Assembly: GCA_041751425.1 (NCBI GenBank)
Contig: JBGSXL010000002.1
Span: 62,001 to 126,000, forward strand
Direction of reading: 5' to 3'
Length of the DNA stretch: 64,000 bases
Origin: JAVVEG01 sp041751425
Lineage (GTDB): Bacteria; Pseudomonadota; Gammaproteobacteria; Pseudomonadales; Pseudohongiellaceae
Each line of letters starts with the position of its first letter. Position 1 is the stretch's first letter. Under the pieces are notes generated by a model. The model had not been told where the DNA came from and ran no database searches. It worked only from the letters and a program-made list of their open reading frames with translations. This document shows positions 44,397 through 53,938 of this stretch, piece after piece. The position numbers and the translations under genes are program-made.

Positions 44397-46046
44397 ATGC
44401 TGATACGAAAACTCCTGGTATGTTGTGCACTGTTAACCACGCACTGCCTGACTGCACAGACCACAATAATCACCAATGTCCAAGGCTATACGCTAAACAG
44501 TGATCGGGAGTTGATCAGCTTTACAGGAATGCAGTTTACTGGAGACACCATTGACAGACTCTTCACCTCTGAAGATGAGTTACCCATGGATGAGGACTTT
44601 ATCGTGCTGGATGGCGAAGGAAACACCCTTTTGCCAGGACTGATTGACGCGCACGGCCATGTGCTCAACTATGGCTTGAGTCTGCTGCGTGTCAATATGA
44701 CCGGCACGCGCACGGAGCAGGAGGCAGTGCAACGTGTCGCAGAATTTCGGGCCGCAAACCCGGAACTGGACTGGATACAAGGCCGCGGCTGGAATCAGGT
44801 TCTATGGGACAGCAACGCATTTCCTTCGGCTGCGACACTCGATGCTGCACTGGATGACACGCCCATGTGGTTCAGTCGCGTAGATGGTCACGCAGGTTGG
44901 GCAAACAGTGCTGCCATGGAACTGGCAGGTATCAATCCGGCGACACCTGACCCCGATGGCGGACAAATTATCCGTGATTCCGAAGGAAGAGCAACCGGTG
45001 TGTTTATCGACAACGCCATGCGCCTCATCACCGCACACATTCCTCCGCCTACTCTGGAAGAGCAAAAGTATGCTTTACGACGCTCCATGCACGCACTCGC
45101 GAGACAGGGATTGACCAGCGTGCATGATGCAGCAGCGTCAAGCACCACAGTTGCAGCCTACAAATCACTTCTTACTGAAGGCCCCCTGCCCGTTCGCGTC
45201 AATGTCATGTTAGCGGCAGGTGACCCGGCAATTGCTGACAGATTGGCTGAAGGCCATTTCGCCAGCGACGATATGACGCTTACGATTAACAGCGTAAAGA
45301 TATCTGCGGATGGTGCGCTGGGTAGTCGCGGGGCTGCACTGATTGAAGATTACAGCGACGACCCTGGCAATCGTGGATTACTGTTGCACGCACCGGAGCG
45401 TTTGACACAGTTGATGCGTACATCCATGGAAGCAGGGTTTCAGGTGAATGTACATGCGATCGGTGATAATGCCAATATGCTGGTGCTGGATAATTTCGAG
45501 AATCTGATCGCATCGACCGACAGCAGAGATATGCGTCACCGGATAGAACACGCACAGGTTTTACGTTACGAAGATATTCTGCGCTTCAGTGAGTTGGGCG
45601 TTATCGCGTCCATGCAGGCTACACATGCTACCAGCGATAAAAACATGGCTCAGGATCGCCTTGGAGAGGTGAGGATACTTGGCGCTTATGCATGGCGGAA
45701 ATTATTGGATGCTGGTGCGATTATTGCCAATGGATCTGATTTTCCCGTTGAATCCGCCAACCCTTTCTTTGGCTTGCATGCCGCCATTACGCGGCAGGAT
45801 CACGATAATCAGCCCCCCGGTGGCTGGTTTCCGGAAGAAAGTATGACTCGCGAAGAAGCCCTGGCAAGTTTCACTCTGGATGCGGCTTACTCAGGACATC
45901 AGGAAGAACTGCTTGGCTCTCTGGAACCGGGCAAACGAGCAGATTTCATTCTGGTAGAACAGGATATTTTCTCTGACGCCCCTACTGAGATATGGAAAGC
46001 TACTGTTACGCAGACATGGGTAAATGGTTTGCGTGTACAGGAATAG
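44397..46046 (+). CDS. Exported amidohydrolase (YtcJ-like, amidohydrolase_3)
   Basis: This metal-dependent hydrolase has 549 residues. It has a signal peptide (CALLTTHCLTAQ), the metal motif LPGLIDAHGHVL (HxH), GWNQVLWDSNAFPSAATLD, ADGALGSRGAAL, VNVHAIGDNAN and HRIEHAQVL, and the distal aspartate in GSDFPVESANPF. These match the YtcJ/amidohydrolase_3 family, whose substrates are mostly unknown. It faces away from the DUF5916 gene across a 185-bp gap and nearly touches the convergent DUF2058 gene (2 bp). Confidence 0.9.
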   Translation: MLIRKLLVCCALLTTHCLTAQTTIITNVQGYTLNSDRELISFTGMQFTGDTIDRLFTSEDELPMDEDFIVLDGEGNTLLPGLIDAHGHVLNYGLSLLRVNMTGTRTEQEAVQRVAEFRAANPELDWIQGRGWNQVLWDSNAFPSAATLDAALDDTPMWFSRVDGHAGWANSAAMELAGINPATPDPDGGQIIRDSEGRATGVFIDNAMRLITAHIPPPTLEEQKYALRRSMHALARQGLTSVHDAAASSTTVAAYKSLLTEGPLPVRVNVMLAAGDPAIADRLAEGHFASDDMTLTINSVKISADGALGSRGAALIEDYSDDPGNRGLLLHAPERLTQLMRTSMEAGFQVNVHAIGDNANMLVLDNFENLIASTDSRDMRHRIEHAQVLRYEDILRFSELGVIASMQATHATSDKNMAQDRLGEVRILGAYAWRKLLDAGAIIANGSDFPVESANPFFGLHAAITRQDHDNQPPGGWFPEESMTREEALASFTLDAAYSGHQEELLGSLEPGKRADFILVEQDIFSDAPTEIWKATVTQTWVNGLRVQE

Positions 46047-46048
46047 TC

Positions 46049-46609
46049 TCACCACATGAGATCGTCAGGGATGGGAAAGTCCTTATAGGGATCGTCTTCG
46101 ATCTGGTTGCCTTTTTGCGTTTGCAGATCGGCAACAAAGATCACATCCTCTTGGTATCGTTCTGCGATCTTATCTGCCACGGTGCGCGGCACTACAACAA
46201 AATTATCTCCCTCAGCACAGATAGCGAGAATACCGCGCGCTAACTGCTCCTGGACCATAGCGGTAACATACATCTGCTTGATCTTGCGCGTACGTGGATC
46301 AGTAAAGCTGAAACGAATATCGCCTGTGACAGTTTGCTTGCTGTGCTGCAGCATCTGCTTGACTTGCGCACGCATTGCCTTCGCGGTCAGTTCTTCCTGA
46401 CGCTTGAGATTCAATAACCGATCACGCTCAATTTGTTCTGCCTTTTGCTGTTGCAGGCGCAACTGAGTTTCGTCCAACTGGGGTTTGCCTTTTTTCCTGG
46501 CGACTTTATTCTGTTTGCCCTGTTGGTATTTTTCTTTCTTGGCTTTGTCTGCGTGTTTTTTATCAATTAAACCCGCATTGAGCAATTGATCCGCCAGTGA
46601 TTTAGTCAT
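46049..46609 (-). CDS. DUF2058 family protein (YaiL-like)
   Basis: The product has 186 residues from the ATG at 46609 (MTKSLADQLLNAGL), with GGAACA upstream. The N-terminal half is Lys/Gln-rich and helical (HADKAKKEKYQQGKQNK, VARKKGKPQLDE), and the C-terminal half has RFSFTDPRTRKIKQMYVT. DUF2058/YaiL proteins are described as nucleoid- or polynucleotide-associated; the function is not established. It follows a short-chain dehydrogenase gene on the minus strand with an 11-bp gap, so the two are probably co-transcribed. Confidence 0.88.
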   Translation of the reverse strand: MTKSLADQLLNAGLIDKKHADKAKKEKYQQGKQNKVARKKGKPQLDETQLRLQQQKAEQIERDRLLNLKRQEELTAKAMRAQVKQMLQHSKQTVTGDIRFSFTDPRTRKIKQMYVTAMVQEQLARGILAICAEGDNFVVVPRTVADKIAERYQEDVIFVADLQTQKGNQIEDDPYKDFPIPDDLMW

Positions 46610-46620
46610 GCTGTTGTTCC

Positions 46621-47439
46621 TTAGCCCATTCGCTTTATCATGGCTGGGTAGCTGTTTGGAAACAGACGCGACATCCAATACAAGGTGCTGGATTTATTGC
46701 CGGTCAATATACGTCTTCGCCCCTTCCGCACTCCATTCAATATGTCTGCCGCGCAATCCGCCGGCGGAGTGCTCAGTAATTTATCAGCACCTTTGGTGAA
46801 ACTTTCTTCCGTCGTATCGGCTGCTTTACAGCGACGTGCCATATTGGCGATATTCGTTTTTATCCCTCCGGGATGCACACTGACCGCGCGGACTCCTGTG
46901 CCCTCGAGCTCCGACCACAAACACTCGGTCAGCCCCCGCACAGCAAACTTGGACATGTTATAAGCCCCCTGCGTAGGGAACGACAGCAACCCAAAAACGC
47001 TGGATATATTGACAATACACCCTTCGCGTTGAGCCAGCATGATGGGCAGAAATGCCTTGGTGCCGTATAGCACGCCCCACATGTTGATGCCCAATTGCCA
47101 CTCAAATTCTTCTATAGAGGTGTGTTCCACTGTGCCAACGACCGTGACTCCCGCATTATTGAAAACGAAGTGGACGGCACCGAAATCTTTCTTGACCGCC
47201 TCCGCGTGGGCAAATACTGCTTCCTGTGAAGAAACATCCAGTTGGTAGGTTCGCACCCTGCCGGTCACATTTATTGTATCGCCGGAACCTGAAGTCATTA
47301 AAGATACTGTCTCATTCAGACTCTGTTGATTGATATCGGATAATGCTATCAGAGCACCTTCCTTTGCCAACTGTATCGCCAATGCCCTGCCTATACCTGA
47401 GCCTGCCCCCGTTACCACAGCCACTTTATCTTTAAACAT
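46621..47439 (-). CDS. Short-chain dehydrogenase/reductase
   Basis: This classical SDR has 272 residues. The nucleotide motif is VTGAGSGIGRALA, followed by NNAGVTVVG. The catalytic serine is in IVNISSVFGLLS and the Tyr-Lys pair in GAYNMSKFAV. The acidic residue after the second strand (LSDINQQ) suggests NAD(H) preference. A C-terminal extension (LTGNKSSTLYWMSRLFPNSY) occurs in SDRs acting on hydrophobic substrates. It is upstream of the DUF2058 gene and divergent from an MFS gene; the substrate is unknown. Confidence 0.88.
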   Translation of the reverse strand: MFKDKVAVVTGAGSGIGRALAIQLAKEGALIALSDINQQSLNETVSLMTSGSGDTINVTGRVRTYQLDVSSQEAVFAHAEAVKKDFGAVHFVFNNAGVTVVGTVEHTSIEEFEWQLGINMWGVLYGTKAFLPIMLAQREGCIVNISSVFGLLSFPTQGAYNMSKFAVRGLTECLWSELEGTGVRAVSVHPGGIKTNIANMARRCKAADTTEESFTKGADKLLSTPPADCAADILNGVRKGRRRILTGNKSSTLYWMSRLFPNSYPAMIKRMG

Positions 47440-47594
47440 GTTATGTACAGCCTCCTGTTTTTTGGATCAATATGACCGCAGTTGCAGTTTGGAATCAAGC
47501 CTGAATTTCGTCTTTTCTACCGCACTGGCAACCCGTCTGTTCAGGTGACGAAAAAGTGTGTGACTTATAAATGATGGTTACTTAAACTTGAGTT

Positions 47595-49070
47595 ATGACA
47601 GCATCCACTGAACAATCCGGACCAACCACGCAGCCCTCTCCGGACCATTCACCCCAATCTGGCAAATCCCAAAATCGCAATCAGTGGTTACGCCGCACAC
47701 TGCGACTATCACAACAGGAAGCCGTCGCTTCTGCAACCATGACGGCTACAGGCGACAATTTCTTCAACGCATTTGCCATCTATCTGAACGCGACAGCCGT
47801 GCAGATGGGATGGTTGACTGCCATACCACAATTATTTGGCGCCCTGTTTCAACTGCTGTCTGCCTGGTTGGGCAATTATCTACCGCGTAAGCCATTGGTA
47901 GTGGTAACGGCAGCGTTTCAGGTAATCGTTGTAATTTTGTTGGCAGTTTTGGCCATTAGCCGCCATGAAAACTCAGTCAGTTGGTTGATCATCCTCGCTG
48001 TGCTGTATTTCTCCTGCGTCAATTTCATTCAGCCACAATGGCGGGCGTGGATGGGCAGCATCGTACCGCAACGCCGACGTGGCACTTTCTTCGCGTCCCG
48101 TACCAGACTTACCATGATGGCTTCATTGGTAATTTTTGTGGGTGGCGGCGCCTTATTAAGCTTGAGTGAACGCGCAGGCATGGTCTGGTTGGGTTTTGCT
48201 ATTCTGTTTACCATTGCGGCCGTTGGTCGCGGATTTTCAAGCAGATTCCTCAGTTTGATGCATGACCCGGAACCGCGGCCACACAAAGATCGTCGCAAAG
48301 GCTTTCTTGTGACTATGCGACAACTGCGCGAGTCCCTGCACGACAAAACCTTTCGTGAGTACAGCTTGTTTGTTGCCGGCATGCAGGGAGTGGTTGCTAT
48401 TTCCGCTCCGTTTTTTGCTGTTTACATGTTGCGCGATCTGCAGTTTACCTATCTCGAGTACAGCCTGAACGCCATCGCATCTATCGTCACGCAGTTCCTT
48501 ACACTGAGTTTCTGGGGACGATTCAGCGATCGTTTTGGCAACCGCCTGGTGATGATCATTTCCAGTCTGGTCATTCCCGTAGTTCCCATATTCTGGATGT
48601 TGTCTCCCAATTTCTACTATCTGCTGTTGGTGCAAATGTTGTCGGGTCTGGTCTGGAGCGCATTTACGTTGAGTACAGCGAATTATCTTTACGATATTCG
48701 TCCGCATCGCAGTGACTTTGCCGTTTACGCAGCTACGCAATCGGCATTGGGCGCCAGCGCCGTTTTTCTGGGTGCAATGGCAGGCGGAATGATAGCTTCA
48801 GCAGCACCGTTTCTCGTTGCAGTGATTCCTTTTGCAGACAATATGCGTAGCCCGCTTTTCATTGTATTCATTGTGAGCACTTTGTTGCGCACTGCGGTTG
48901 CGGCCTGGTTTATACCACGCTCTGTAGAACCCAAGGTACGCAAACGCCCCAGAATTTTACAAATCATTTATCGCGTATCTCGGTTCAACGCTATATCCGG
49001 TATTTCGCTGGATTGGTTAAGTGTCACGCGCAAGCAACGTAAAAACACTGAAGACGAGGATGAAACATGA
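47595..49070 (+). CDS. MFS transporter
   Basis: This major facilitator superfamily permease has 491 residues. A Ser/Pro/Gln-rich cytoplasmic leader (about 1-40) precedes roughly 12 membrane helices, with the MFS loop-like MGSIVPQRRRGTFFASRTRL and the later FWGRFSDRFGNRLVMI. No substrate can be assigned. The last 4 bp overlap the start of a short-chain dehydrogenase (ATGA), indicating an operon. Confidence 0.9.
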   Translation: MTASTEQSGPTTQPSPDHSPQSGKSQNRNQWLRRTLRLSQQEAVASATMTATGDNFFNAFAIYLNATAVQMGWLTAIPQLFGALFQLLSAWLGNYLPRKPLVVVTAAFQVIVVILLAVLAISRHENSVSWLIILAVLYFSCVNFIQPQWRAWMGSIVPQRRRGTFFASRTRLTMMASLVIFVGGGALLSLSERAGMVWLGFAILFTIAAVGRGFSSRFLSLMHDPEPRPHKDRRKGFLVTMRQLRESLHDKTFREYSLFVAGMQGVVAISAPFFAVYMLRDLQFTYLEYSLNAIASIVTQFLTLSFWGRFSDRFGNRLVMIISSLVIPVVPIFWMLSPNFYYLLLVQMLSGLVWSAFTLSTANYLYDIRPHRSDFAVYAATQSALGASAVFLGAMAGGMIASAAPFLVAVIPFADNMRSPLFIVFIVSTLLRTAVAAWFIPRSVEPKVRKRPRILQIIYRVSRFNAISGISLDWLSVTRKQRKNTEDEDET

Positions 49071-49840
49071 ACGTTAGCAGTTCTGCAAAAGGAACCGTAC
49101 TGATTACCGGGGCTTCATCCGGTTTTGGTGCAGCATGCGCAAGAAAGTTTGCGACGGATGGATATGCGTTGGTATTACTCGCACGGCGTGAGGATCGCTT
49201 GCAAAAACTGCAGGCAGAACTTAACCAGATTTGCCCGGTGCACTATCTGGCGGTAGACATTACCGATGCAGTTGCTGTTGCAACCGCGATCGCAGATTTA
49301 CCCGAGTCTTTCAGCGCGATCGATGTCCTGATCAATAACGCGGGTCTGGCGCTGGGTTTGGAAATGGCTCACGAAGCCAAACTGGAAAATTGGGAAACCA
49401 TGATCAACACTAACGTCACTGCACTGGTGCGCATGACACGGCTGGTGTTACCCGGAATGGTAGCCAGAGAAAAAGGGCACATTATTAACATAGGTTCCAC
49501 GGCAGGAAACTGGCCATATCCCGGTGGCAATGTGTACGGTTCCACGAAATCGTTTGTGCAACAGTTCAGCCGCGAGTTGCGTGCGGATTTACTCGGCAAA
49601 AATATTCGGGTGAGCAATATCGAACCCGGCATGGCAGAGACGGAATTTTCCCTGGTACGTTTTAATCAGAACAAGGATCGAGCAGACAAAGTTTATCAAG
49701 GTGTCAAACCACTTTCAGCCGGCGATGTCGCCGATATTATTCATTGGGTTTGCAGTGTTCCGGCCCATGTGAACATCAATACGTTGGAAGTTATGCCGAT
49801 TTGTCAGGCGTGGGGTCCGCTGGCGGTAGATCGGGGCTGA
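49067..49840 (+). CDS. Short-chain dehydrogenase, YdfG-like (NADP-dependent 3-hydroxy acid dehydrogenase)
   Basis: The 257 residues have LITGASSGFGAACARKF and the NADP-selecting LLARREDRLQKLQ. NNAGLALGLEMAHEA, INIGSTAGNWPYPGGNVYG with the catalytic Ser/Tyr region, STKSFVQQFSRELRADL and NIEPGMAETEFS are close to YdfG. That enzyme oxidises serine and 3-hydroxy acids. It is co-transcribed with the MFS gene. Its 3' end overlaps the convergent EamA gene by 50 bp. Confidence 0.88.
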   Translation: MNVSSSAKGTVLITGASSGFGAACARKFATDGYALVLLARREDRLQKLQAELNQICPVHYLAVDITDAVAVATAIADLPESFSAIDVLINNAGLALGLEMAHEAKLENWETMINTNVTALVRMTRLVLPGMVAREKGHIINIGSTAGNWPYPGGNVYGSTKSFVQQFSRELRADLLGKNIRVSNIEPGMAETEFSLVRFNQNKDRADKVYQGVKPLSAGDVADIIHWVCSVPAHVNINTLEVMPICQAWGPLAVDRG

Positions 49841-50750
49841 TACCGGGGTTAATGGATAAACCTTCTGCATCCGCTTTCACACTGTTCAAAACCGGGGCAT
49901 GCATCACCAGCCACAAAGCTAAAACGGTTAATGCTGTTCCTATCAATGTCGTTATCGTAATTGGTTCTGCGAACAGCAACCAAGCCATCAATGCAGTAAC
50001 CGGAGGGGTCAGATATAACAAACTGGTTACTCGTGTCGCCTCACCGTCCCTGATCATCATGAACAGCAGTGAAATGGCACCAATTGACAACGCAAAAATT
50101 GACCACAACAGCGCGCCAATCATGTGTGGATGCCAATTTATTTCGCGTGTTTCAAATATGAACATGAAAGGCAGGCATATCAGTGCCGATGCGGCAAACT
50201 GAATCACAGAACCTGCCCGCAAATCGAAGCCAGGGCAGAATCGCTTTTGATACAGAGTACCAATCGTGATACTGGCCAGGGCAAAGCCTGCCAGCAACAA
50301 ACTATTGACTGTCAAACCTATCAGCGAAAATTTCGCCATCACCACCAAACCAACGCCAGAAAATCCGACCACGAGTCCTACCCATTGCCGAGCTGAGACG
50401 CGTTCGGAAACCATGGCGGCAAACCAGGCTGTAAGTATGGGTTGCAACCCTACTATCAATGCTGCGAGACTGGCAGACATGCCCAATTTAACAGCAGCCC
50501 AGACACCACCTAAATATCCGGCCTGCAATAAGAGTCCTGCAATGGCGATATGCGAACTCAGTCTTAAAGAGGGCCATTTGGCCCGCCATATAAACGCGAA
50601 GGTCAGCATCAACACGAACACGCCGGTAAAACGCAGAAACAGAAAAGTCATCGGTTCCGCGTAAGGCATACCGTAGCGAGCAATGATGAACCCCGTGCTC
50701 CATAGAAAAACGAACACGTAAGGAATCAAACGATGCGATGAGTCCGGCAT
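49791..50750 (-). CDS. EamA/DMT-family membrane transporter
   Basis: The 319 residues have about ten membrane helices in two EamA repeats: YVFVFLWSTGFIIARYGMPYAEPM and GLQPILTAWFAAMVSERVS in the first, GALLWSIFALSIGAISLLFMM and LYLTPPVTALMAWLLFAEP in the second. This is the usual drug/metabolite exporter architecture. The polar tail overlaps the convergent short-chain dehydrogenase gene, so one of the two C termini may have drifted. The substrate is unknown. Confidence 0.9.
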   Translation of the reverse strand: MPDSSHRLIPYVFVFLWSTGFIIARYGMPYAEPMTFLFLRFTGVFVLMLTFAFIWRAKWPSLRLSSHIAIAGLLLQAGYLGGVWAAVKLGMSASLAALIVGLQPILTAWFAAMVSERVSARQWVGLVVGFSGVGLVVMAKFSLIGLTVNSLLLAGFALASITIGTLYQKRFCPGFDLRAGSVIQFAASALICLPFMFIFETREINWHPHMIGALLWSIFALSIGAISLLFMMIRDGEATRVTSLLYLTPPVTALMAWLLFAEPITITTLIGTALTVLALWLVMHAPVLNSVKADAEGLSINPGISPDLPPADPTPDKSA

Positions 50751-50783
50751 TTCAGATCAGCGTCTCTTTCTTGCAACCGCTAT

Positions 50784-52364
50784 CTAAAACCTGGAACTAC
50801 GAATCCAGGTATCAGAACGCTCCCAGCTTGCTGCCAGTCGCGCATCGATATCGGCGTCTTCCTTGCCCTGCGCCGTTAGTGCCTGCTTGATGCCAAACAA
50901 CGCCCAGCCGTTGTGAGGATGCTCGCGCAGATCCTGCTCATACACTTCGATAGCCCGATCATAAGCACCTAATTCAATATATGCAGCGCCTAACCAATGG
51001 CGCGGCGAAAACGGCAGGGGTTCCGGTTCATCAAAATCCAGTCGGTCATACACTTCGGCTGCCTGACGGAACGCCTCAGCGGCAGCTTCCAGATTACCCT
51101 GTGTCCATTGGATCTCACCCTGCAAAATACCGCTCAAGGTGCCAAGAATATTTCTCGCTTCGTGAAACCTGTATCGAGCGGTAGTTGTTGAGGCAACGCT
51201 GTCAAGTTCCGCTTGATGTTGCAGTGCGGTTTCCATGTCACCCATTTTCAACGCCGCATAGGCCTGACCAAATTCCCAGATACCTCCGGACATCTCACCG
51301 CTTGGTTTCTCACCTACATCCAGCACTTCATCGAAGCGACCGAAGCGAATGAGTGTCATCACGTGTTGGCTGTTATCACCAATCTTGGCAAGATCTTTAG
51401 CGGCCTGTATAGCAATGCCGCCCTGACCGTCCATACTTGCGGCATACAGCAACATGCCCAGATTGTGCGTCGGGTAAATGGCGAAACCTTCTCCATACGC
51501 CGCTTTCTGGTCTGAATGCCAGGCCATGATATTGGAGCGTACTGCTTCGTTCCACAGCCCCATTTCATTCCAGGTATGGCTGGGCATATGGTTGATATGA
51601 CTGGCACCCGGTATGGCTGTTGCCAGATAGCGTGCACAGGGTGCCGCCAGTTCCGGCTTCGGCGTCGACTCGGTGGCATGGATGTATAGATGACAAGCGC
51701 CGGGATGACGGATATCCCGCTCCAGAACACTTTCCAGAACAGAGTGAAGGCGTATTACGTCGGGATCATCCAGATCCCTGTAACCACGCCTTTCTTCCAA
51801 TAGAAACAGCGAATCCCCATAAAGCGTCACAATGTCCAGATCATCTGGATATTTCGCAGCAAGTTCAGCCATGGCATCGGCATAGGCCTCATCCTGCACA
51901 CGGCGCTGCGCCGGGTCAAAATCCTGCACGTAGCGCACACTCAGCGCTCGAATCATGTCAGCTTCTTTCGGGGTAGCTTTATCAATGCGTTGCAGAGCTT
52001 GTTGAATGGCAAAATAGGCGCGCGGTGCCGCTTGCGCATTCATCGGAGCGTTCAGATATGAACCCCACGACCAGGCTTCCCCCCAATAACAAATGGCACA
52101 GTCGAGGTCGACCAGTTGTGCTGCCCTGAATGATCGAGCGGCATCAACATTGGTGAAGGAGTACATCATTTGAAAGCCCTGATCGAAATAACGCTGGGCC
52201 TCTTCAAATTCCGAGGAAATTGGGTAATGAAAATCACCCAGCGCTGCCGGAAAATGACCGATGGGTTCTGCAAAGGAGTCGGGATAATTGATTTCCTGCG
52301 CGTGATTGCTGGCACAACCGGCCAAAAATGTGACACCGGCAAGGTAAAGGAAATACTTTCTCAT
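50784..52364 (-). CDS. TPR-containing lipoprotein
   Basis: The 526 residues have a lipoprotein signal with lipobox LAGC (MRKYFLYLAGVTFLAGCASN). The body has TPR-like helices and conserved stretches such as YFDQGFQMMYSFTNVDAARS, DCAICYWGEAWSWG, HLYIHATESTPKPE and HINHMPSHTWNEMG. This is a widespread but uncharacterised family with a conserved HxxxH-type pattern (MPSHTW). The C-terminal repeats (WLGAAYIELGAYDRAIEVYE) are canonical TPR. It stands apart from the ECF operon upstream by 178 bp of non-coding DNA. Confidence 0.82.
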   Translation of the reverse strand: MRKYFLYLAGVTFLAGCASNHAQEINYPDSFAEPIGHFPAALGDFHYPISSEFEEAQRYFDQGFQMMYSFTNVDAARSFRAAQLVDLDCAICYWGEAWSWGSYLNAPMNAQAAPRAYFAIQQALQRIDKATPKEADMIRALSVRYVQDFDPAQRRVQDEAYADAMAELAAKYPDDLDIVTLYGDSLFLLEERRGYRDLDDPDVIRLHSVLESVLERDIRHPGACHLYIHATESTPKPELAAPCARYLATAIPGASHINHMPSHTWNEMGLWNEAVRSNIMAWHSDQKAAYGEGFAIYPTHNLGMLLYAASMDGQGGIAIQAAKDLAKIGDNSQHVMTLIRFGRFDEVLDVGEKPSGEMSGGIWEFGQAYAALKMGDMETALQHQAELDSVASTTTARYRFHEARNILGTLSGILQGEIQWTQGNLEAAAEAFRQAAEVYDRLDFDEPEPLPFSPRHWLGAAYIELGAYDRAIEVYEQDLREHPHNGWALFGIKQALTAQGKEDADIDARLAASWERSDTWIRSSRF

Positions 52365-52542
52365 GAGTGGATGCCTTTTTCTTGTTGTTAGAGATGCGGT
52401 ACCTGGTACGTTTCACGCACTATACCAAAAAACCTCAGAGAAAGGATTGAGCAGGATCAGGGAATTATCAGTAAACCCCCGCACAACCCCGGCATAACTG
52501 TGCATGACAGGGTTGTGCGAAGGCTCTCTGGATTTACAGGGG

Positions 52543-53109
52543 TTAAATTCCGGGCTTCAAATTTCTGAATACCTCGAGCGCATCGTAGCTTTGTGTATTG
52601 CTTGGACGAACCCCCGTACCCATGCGAATCTCCATGATGATTTCGACTTCGCTGCGGCTGTCGCCCAGATACATGCTGGTGTGGTACTGACGAGTTGGAC
52701 GTTGATAGGTTCGACAAGTCAGCAAACCGCAATCCTGAACAATCACAGAGCCACTGTCGAAACCAGTCTGTACCGCAGGTGTAACCTGCTCCCGATTGAC
52801 CAACGTATCCCGGCTGGCAATATCAAACCAGTCGTAACCTTTTTCGATGGTCAGCTCACTGGCTCGCAACATCGCATAGTCTGTTGCCCGACCTGTGTCA
52901 TCACCACGTGCCTTGAAGTTGACACGGTATTGATCTGCAGAAATCTGTCGCTCCGTGTAACCAAAACCGCTGCCATTCGCAGCGCGGTAGTCGGATTGTG
53001 ACGTACAGGCGGTCAACAGTCCCGCAAATAACAAGCTGAGCAGAAAAGCTGCTTGTAAACAGAATTTCATATCGACACTTATTACGGTTTCTTTATTGAT
53101 TCTTTGCAT
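52543..53109 (-). CDS. Lipoprotein of the CC0125/CC1285 family in the ECF operon
   Basis: The 188 residues start at 53109, where AAAGGAGAAG gives a very strong ribosome site. The signal peptide core (CLQAAFLLSLLFAGLLTAC) then begins unusually late, and a second Met at 53070 without any site would give a more typical lipoprotein signal. The mature part (GSGFGYTERQISADQYRVNF, LRASELTIEKGYDWFDI) matches a family of small envelope lipoproteins of unknown role. It follows the anti-sigma gene by 22 bp and is the third gene of the sigma/anti-sigma operon. Confidence 0.8.
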   Translation of the reverse strand: MQRINKETVISVDMKFCLQAAFLLSLLFAGLLTACTSQSDYRAANGSGFGYTERQISADQYRVNFKARGDDTGRATDYAMLRASELTIEKGYDWFDIASRDTLVNREQVTPAVQTGFDSGSVIVQDCGLLTCRTYQRPTRQYHTSMYLGDSRSEVEIIMEIRMGTGVRPSNTQSYDALEVFRNLKPGI

Positions 53110-53131
53110 GCTTCTTCTCCTTTATAGAACT

Positions 53132-53890
53132 TTATCGCCAACCATTTTGAATCAGTTGATTTTCTTCATCCAGGCTCAACACGCTACCCTGCATCAGGAC
53201 ATCCAGCGTGCTGTCCAGTAAAGATCCGCCGCTGGCTGGTTGATACTCACCAGTCGTAAAAACGTTGCTGGCGTTGGCTGTCGCAACTACTTCCCACCCT
53301 TCTGCACTCCGGCATGCCAGGCTCTCACTGACGTGGTCGCTGAGCGAAACTGAATACTGTCGACAATGACGTTCTTGCGTATCCATAAAACTGAAATCAG
53401 GCAAAAAAATGGCATCTGCTGCAAGTGTTATGCGTTGACCACTAAGGGTGGTGTCCAACGCACTTTGCAATTCACTATGCAACCCACTATGCAGAGATGC
53501 CCAAAGCCTTCCATTTTCATCAATCGATGTGTCTGTCCCGGTTGAAAAGTTTAATAACTGCCCACTGGCCAGGCCAATAATGAGCGCCAGACTGGCAGCC
53601 AACGCAGCATGTTCGCGCAATATCAGCGTTACTTTTTGTCGGGCTTTCTGCCACTGCGACAAATAGACAACGTCAGCAGACTTACCAAGCAGTTTCATAA
53701 TAGACGCTGGCATCGGCACTTCATCAATGGCGGCCGCATGCCTTCGTACCAGCGCATCCGCAGCGCTCAATTGGGCCAGACGTTCCGCCAGTGTGGCGTC
53801 CAGACGAATGGCTTCACGCACTTCTTCCATACCCTGCGCGGATAACTCCTGATCCAGGAATGCTGATAGTTGTTCATCACTTATGTGCAT
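53132..53890 (-). CDS. Anti-sigma factor (transmembrane)
   Basis: The 252 residues start at the ATG at 53890 (MHISDEQLSAFLD), 7 nt after AGGAG. The N-terminal cytoplasmic domain (about 1-90, helical) is of the anti-sigma type but lacks the HxxxCxxC zinc motif. A single membrane helix follows (about 98-113, AALAASLALIIGLASGQ), then a periplasmic domain of about 130 residues. It lies 48 bp after the sigma gene and is expected to hold the sigma factor at the membrane until an envelope signal releases it. The identification rests on architecture and position. Confidence 0.85.
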   Translation of the reverse strand: MHISDEQLSAFLDQELSAQGMEEVREAIRLDATLAERLAQLSAADALVRRHAAAIDEVPMPASIMKLLGKSADVVYLSQWQKARQKVTLILREHAALAASLALIIGLASGQLLNFSTGTDTSIDENGRLWASLHSGLHSELQSALDTTLSGQRITLAADAIFLPDFSFMDTQERHCRQYSVSLSDHVSESLACRSAEGWEVVATANASNVFTTGEYQPASGGSLLDSTLDVLMQGSVLSLDEENQLIQNGWR

Positions 53891-53938
53891 CGCCCTACTC
53901 CTATTCATAAGCCTGCTGGGCTTACCAACGTGAAACTG

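Noticed and set aside
52481..52518. Hairpin GCACAACCC/GGGTTGTGC as terminator of the ECF operon
   Set aside because: The 20-nt loop is long and the following tail is G-rich with only three T, so the evidence is too weak.
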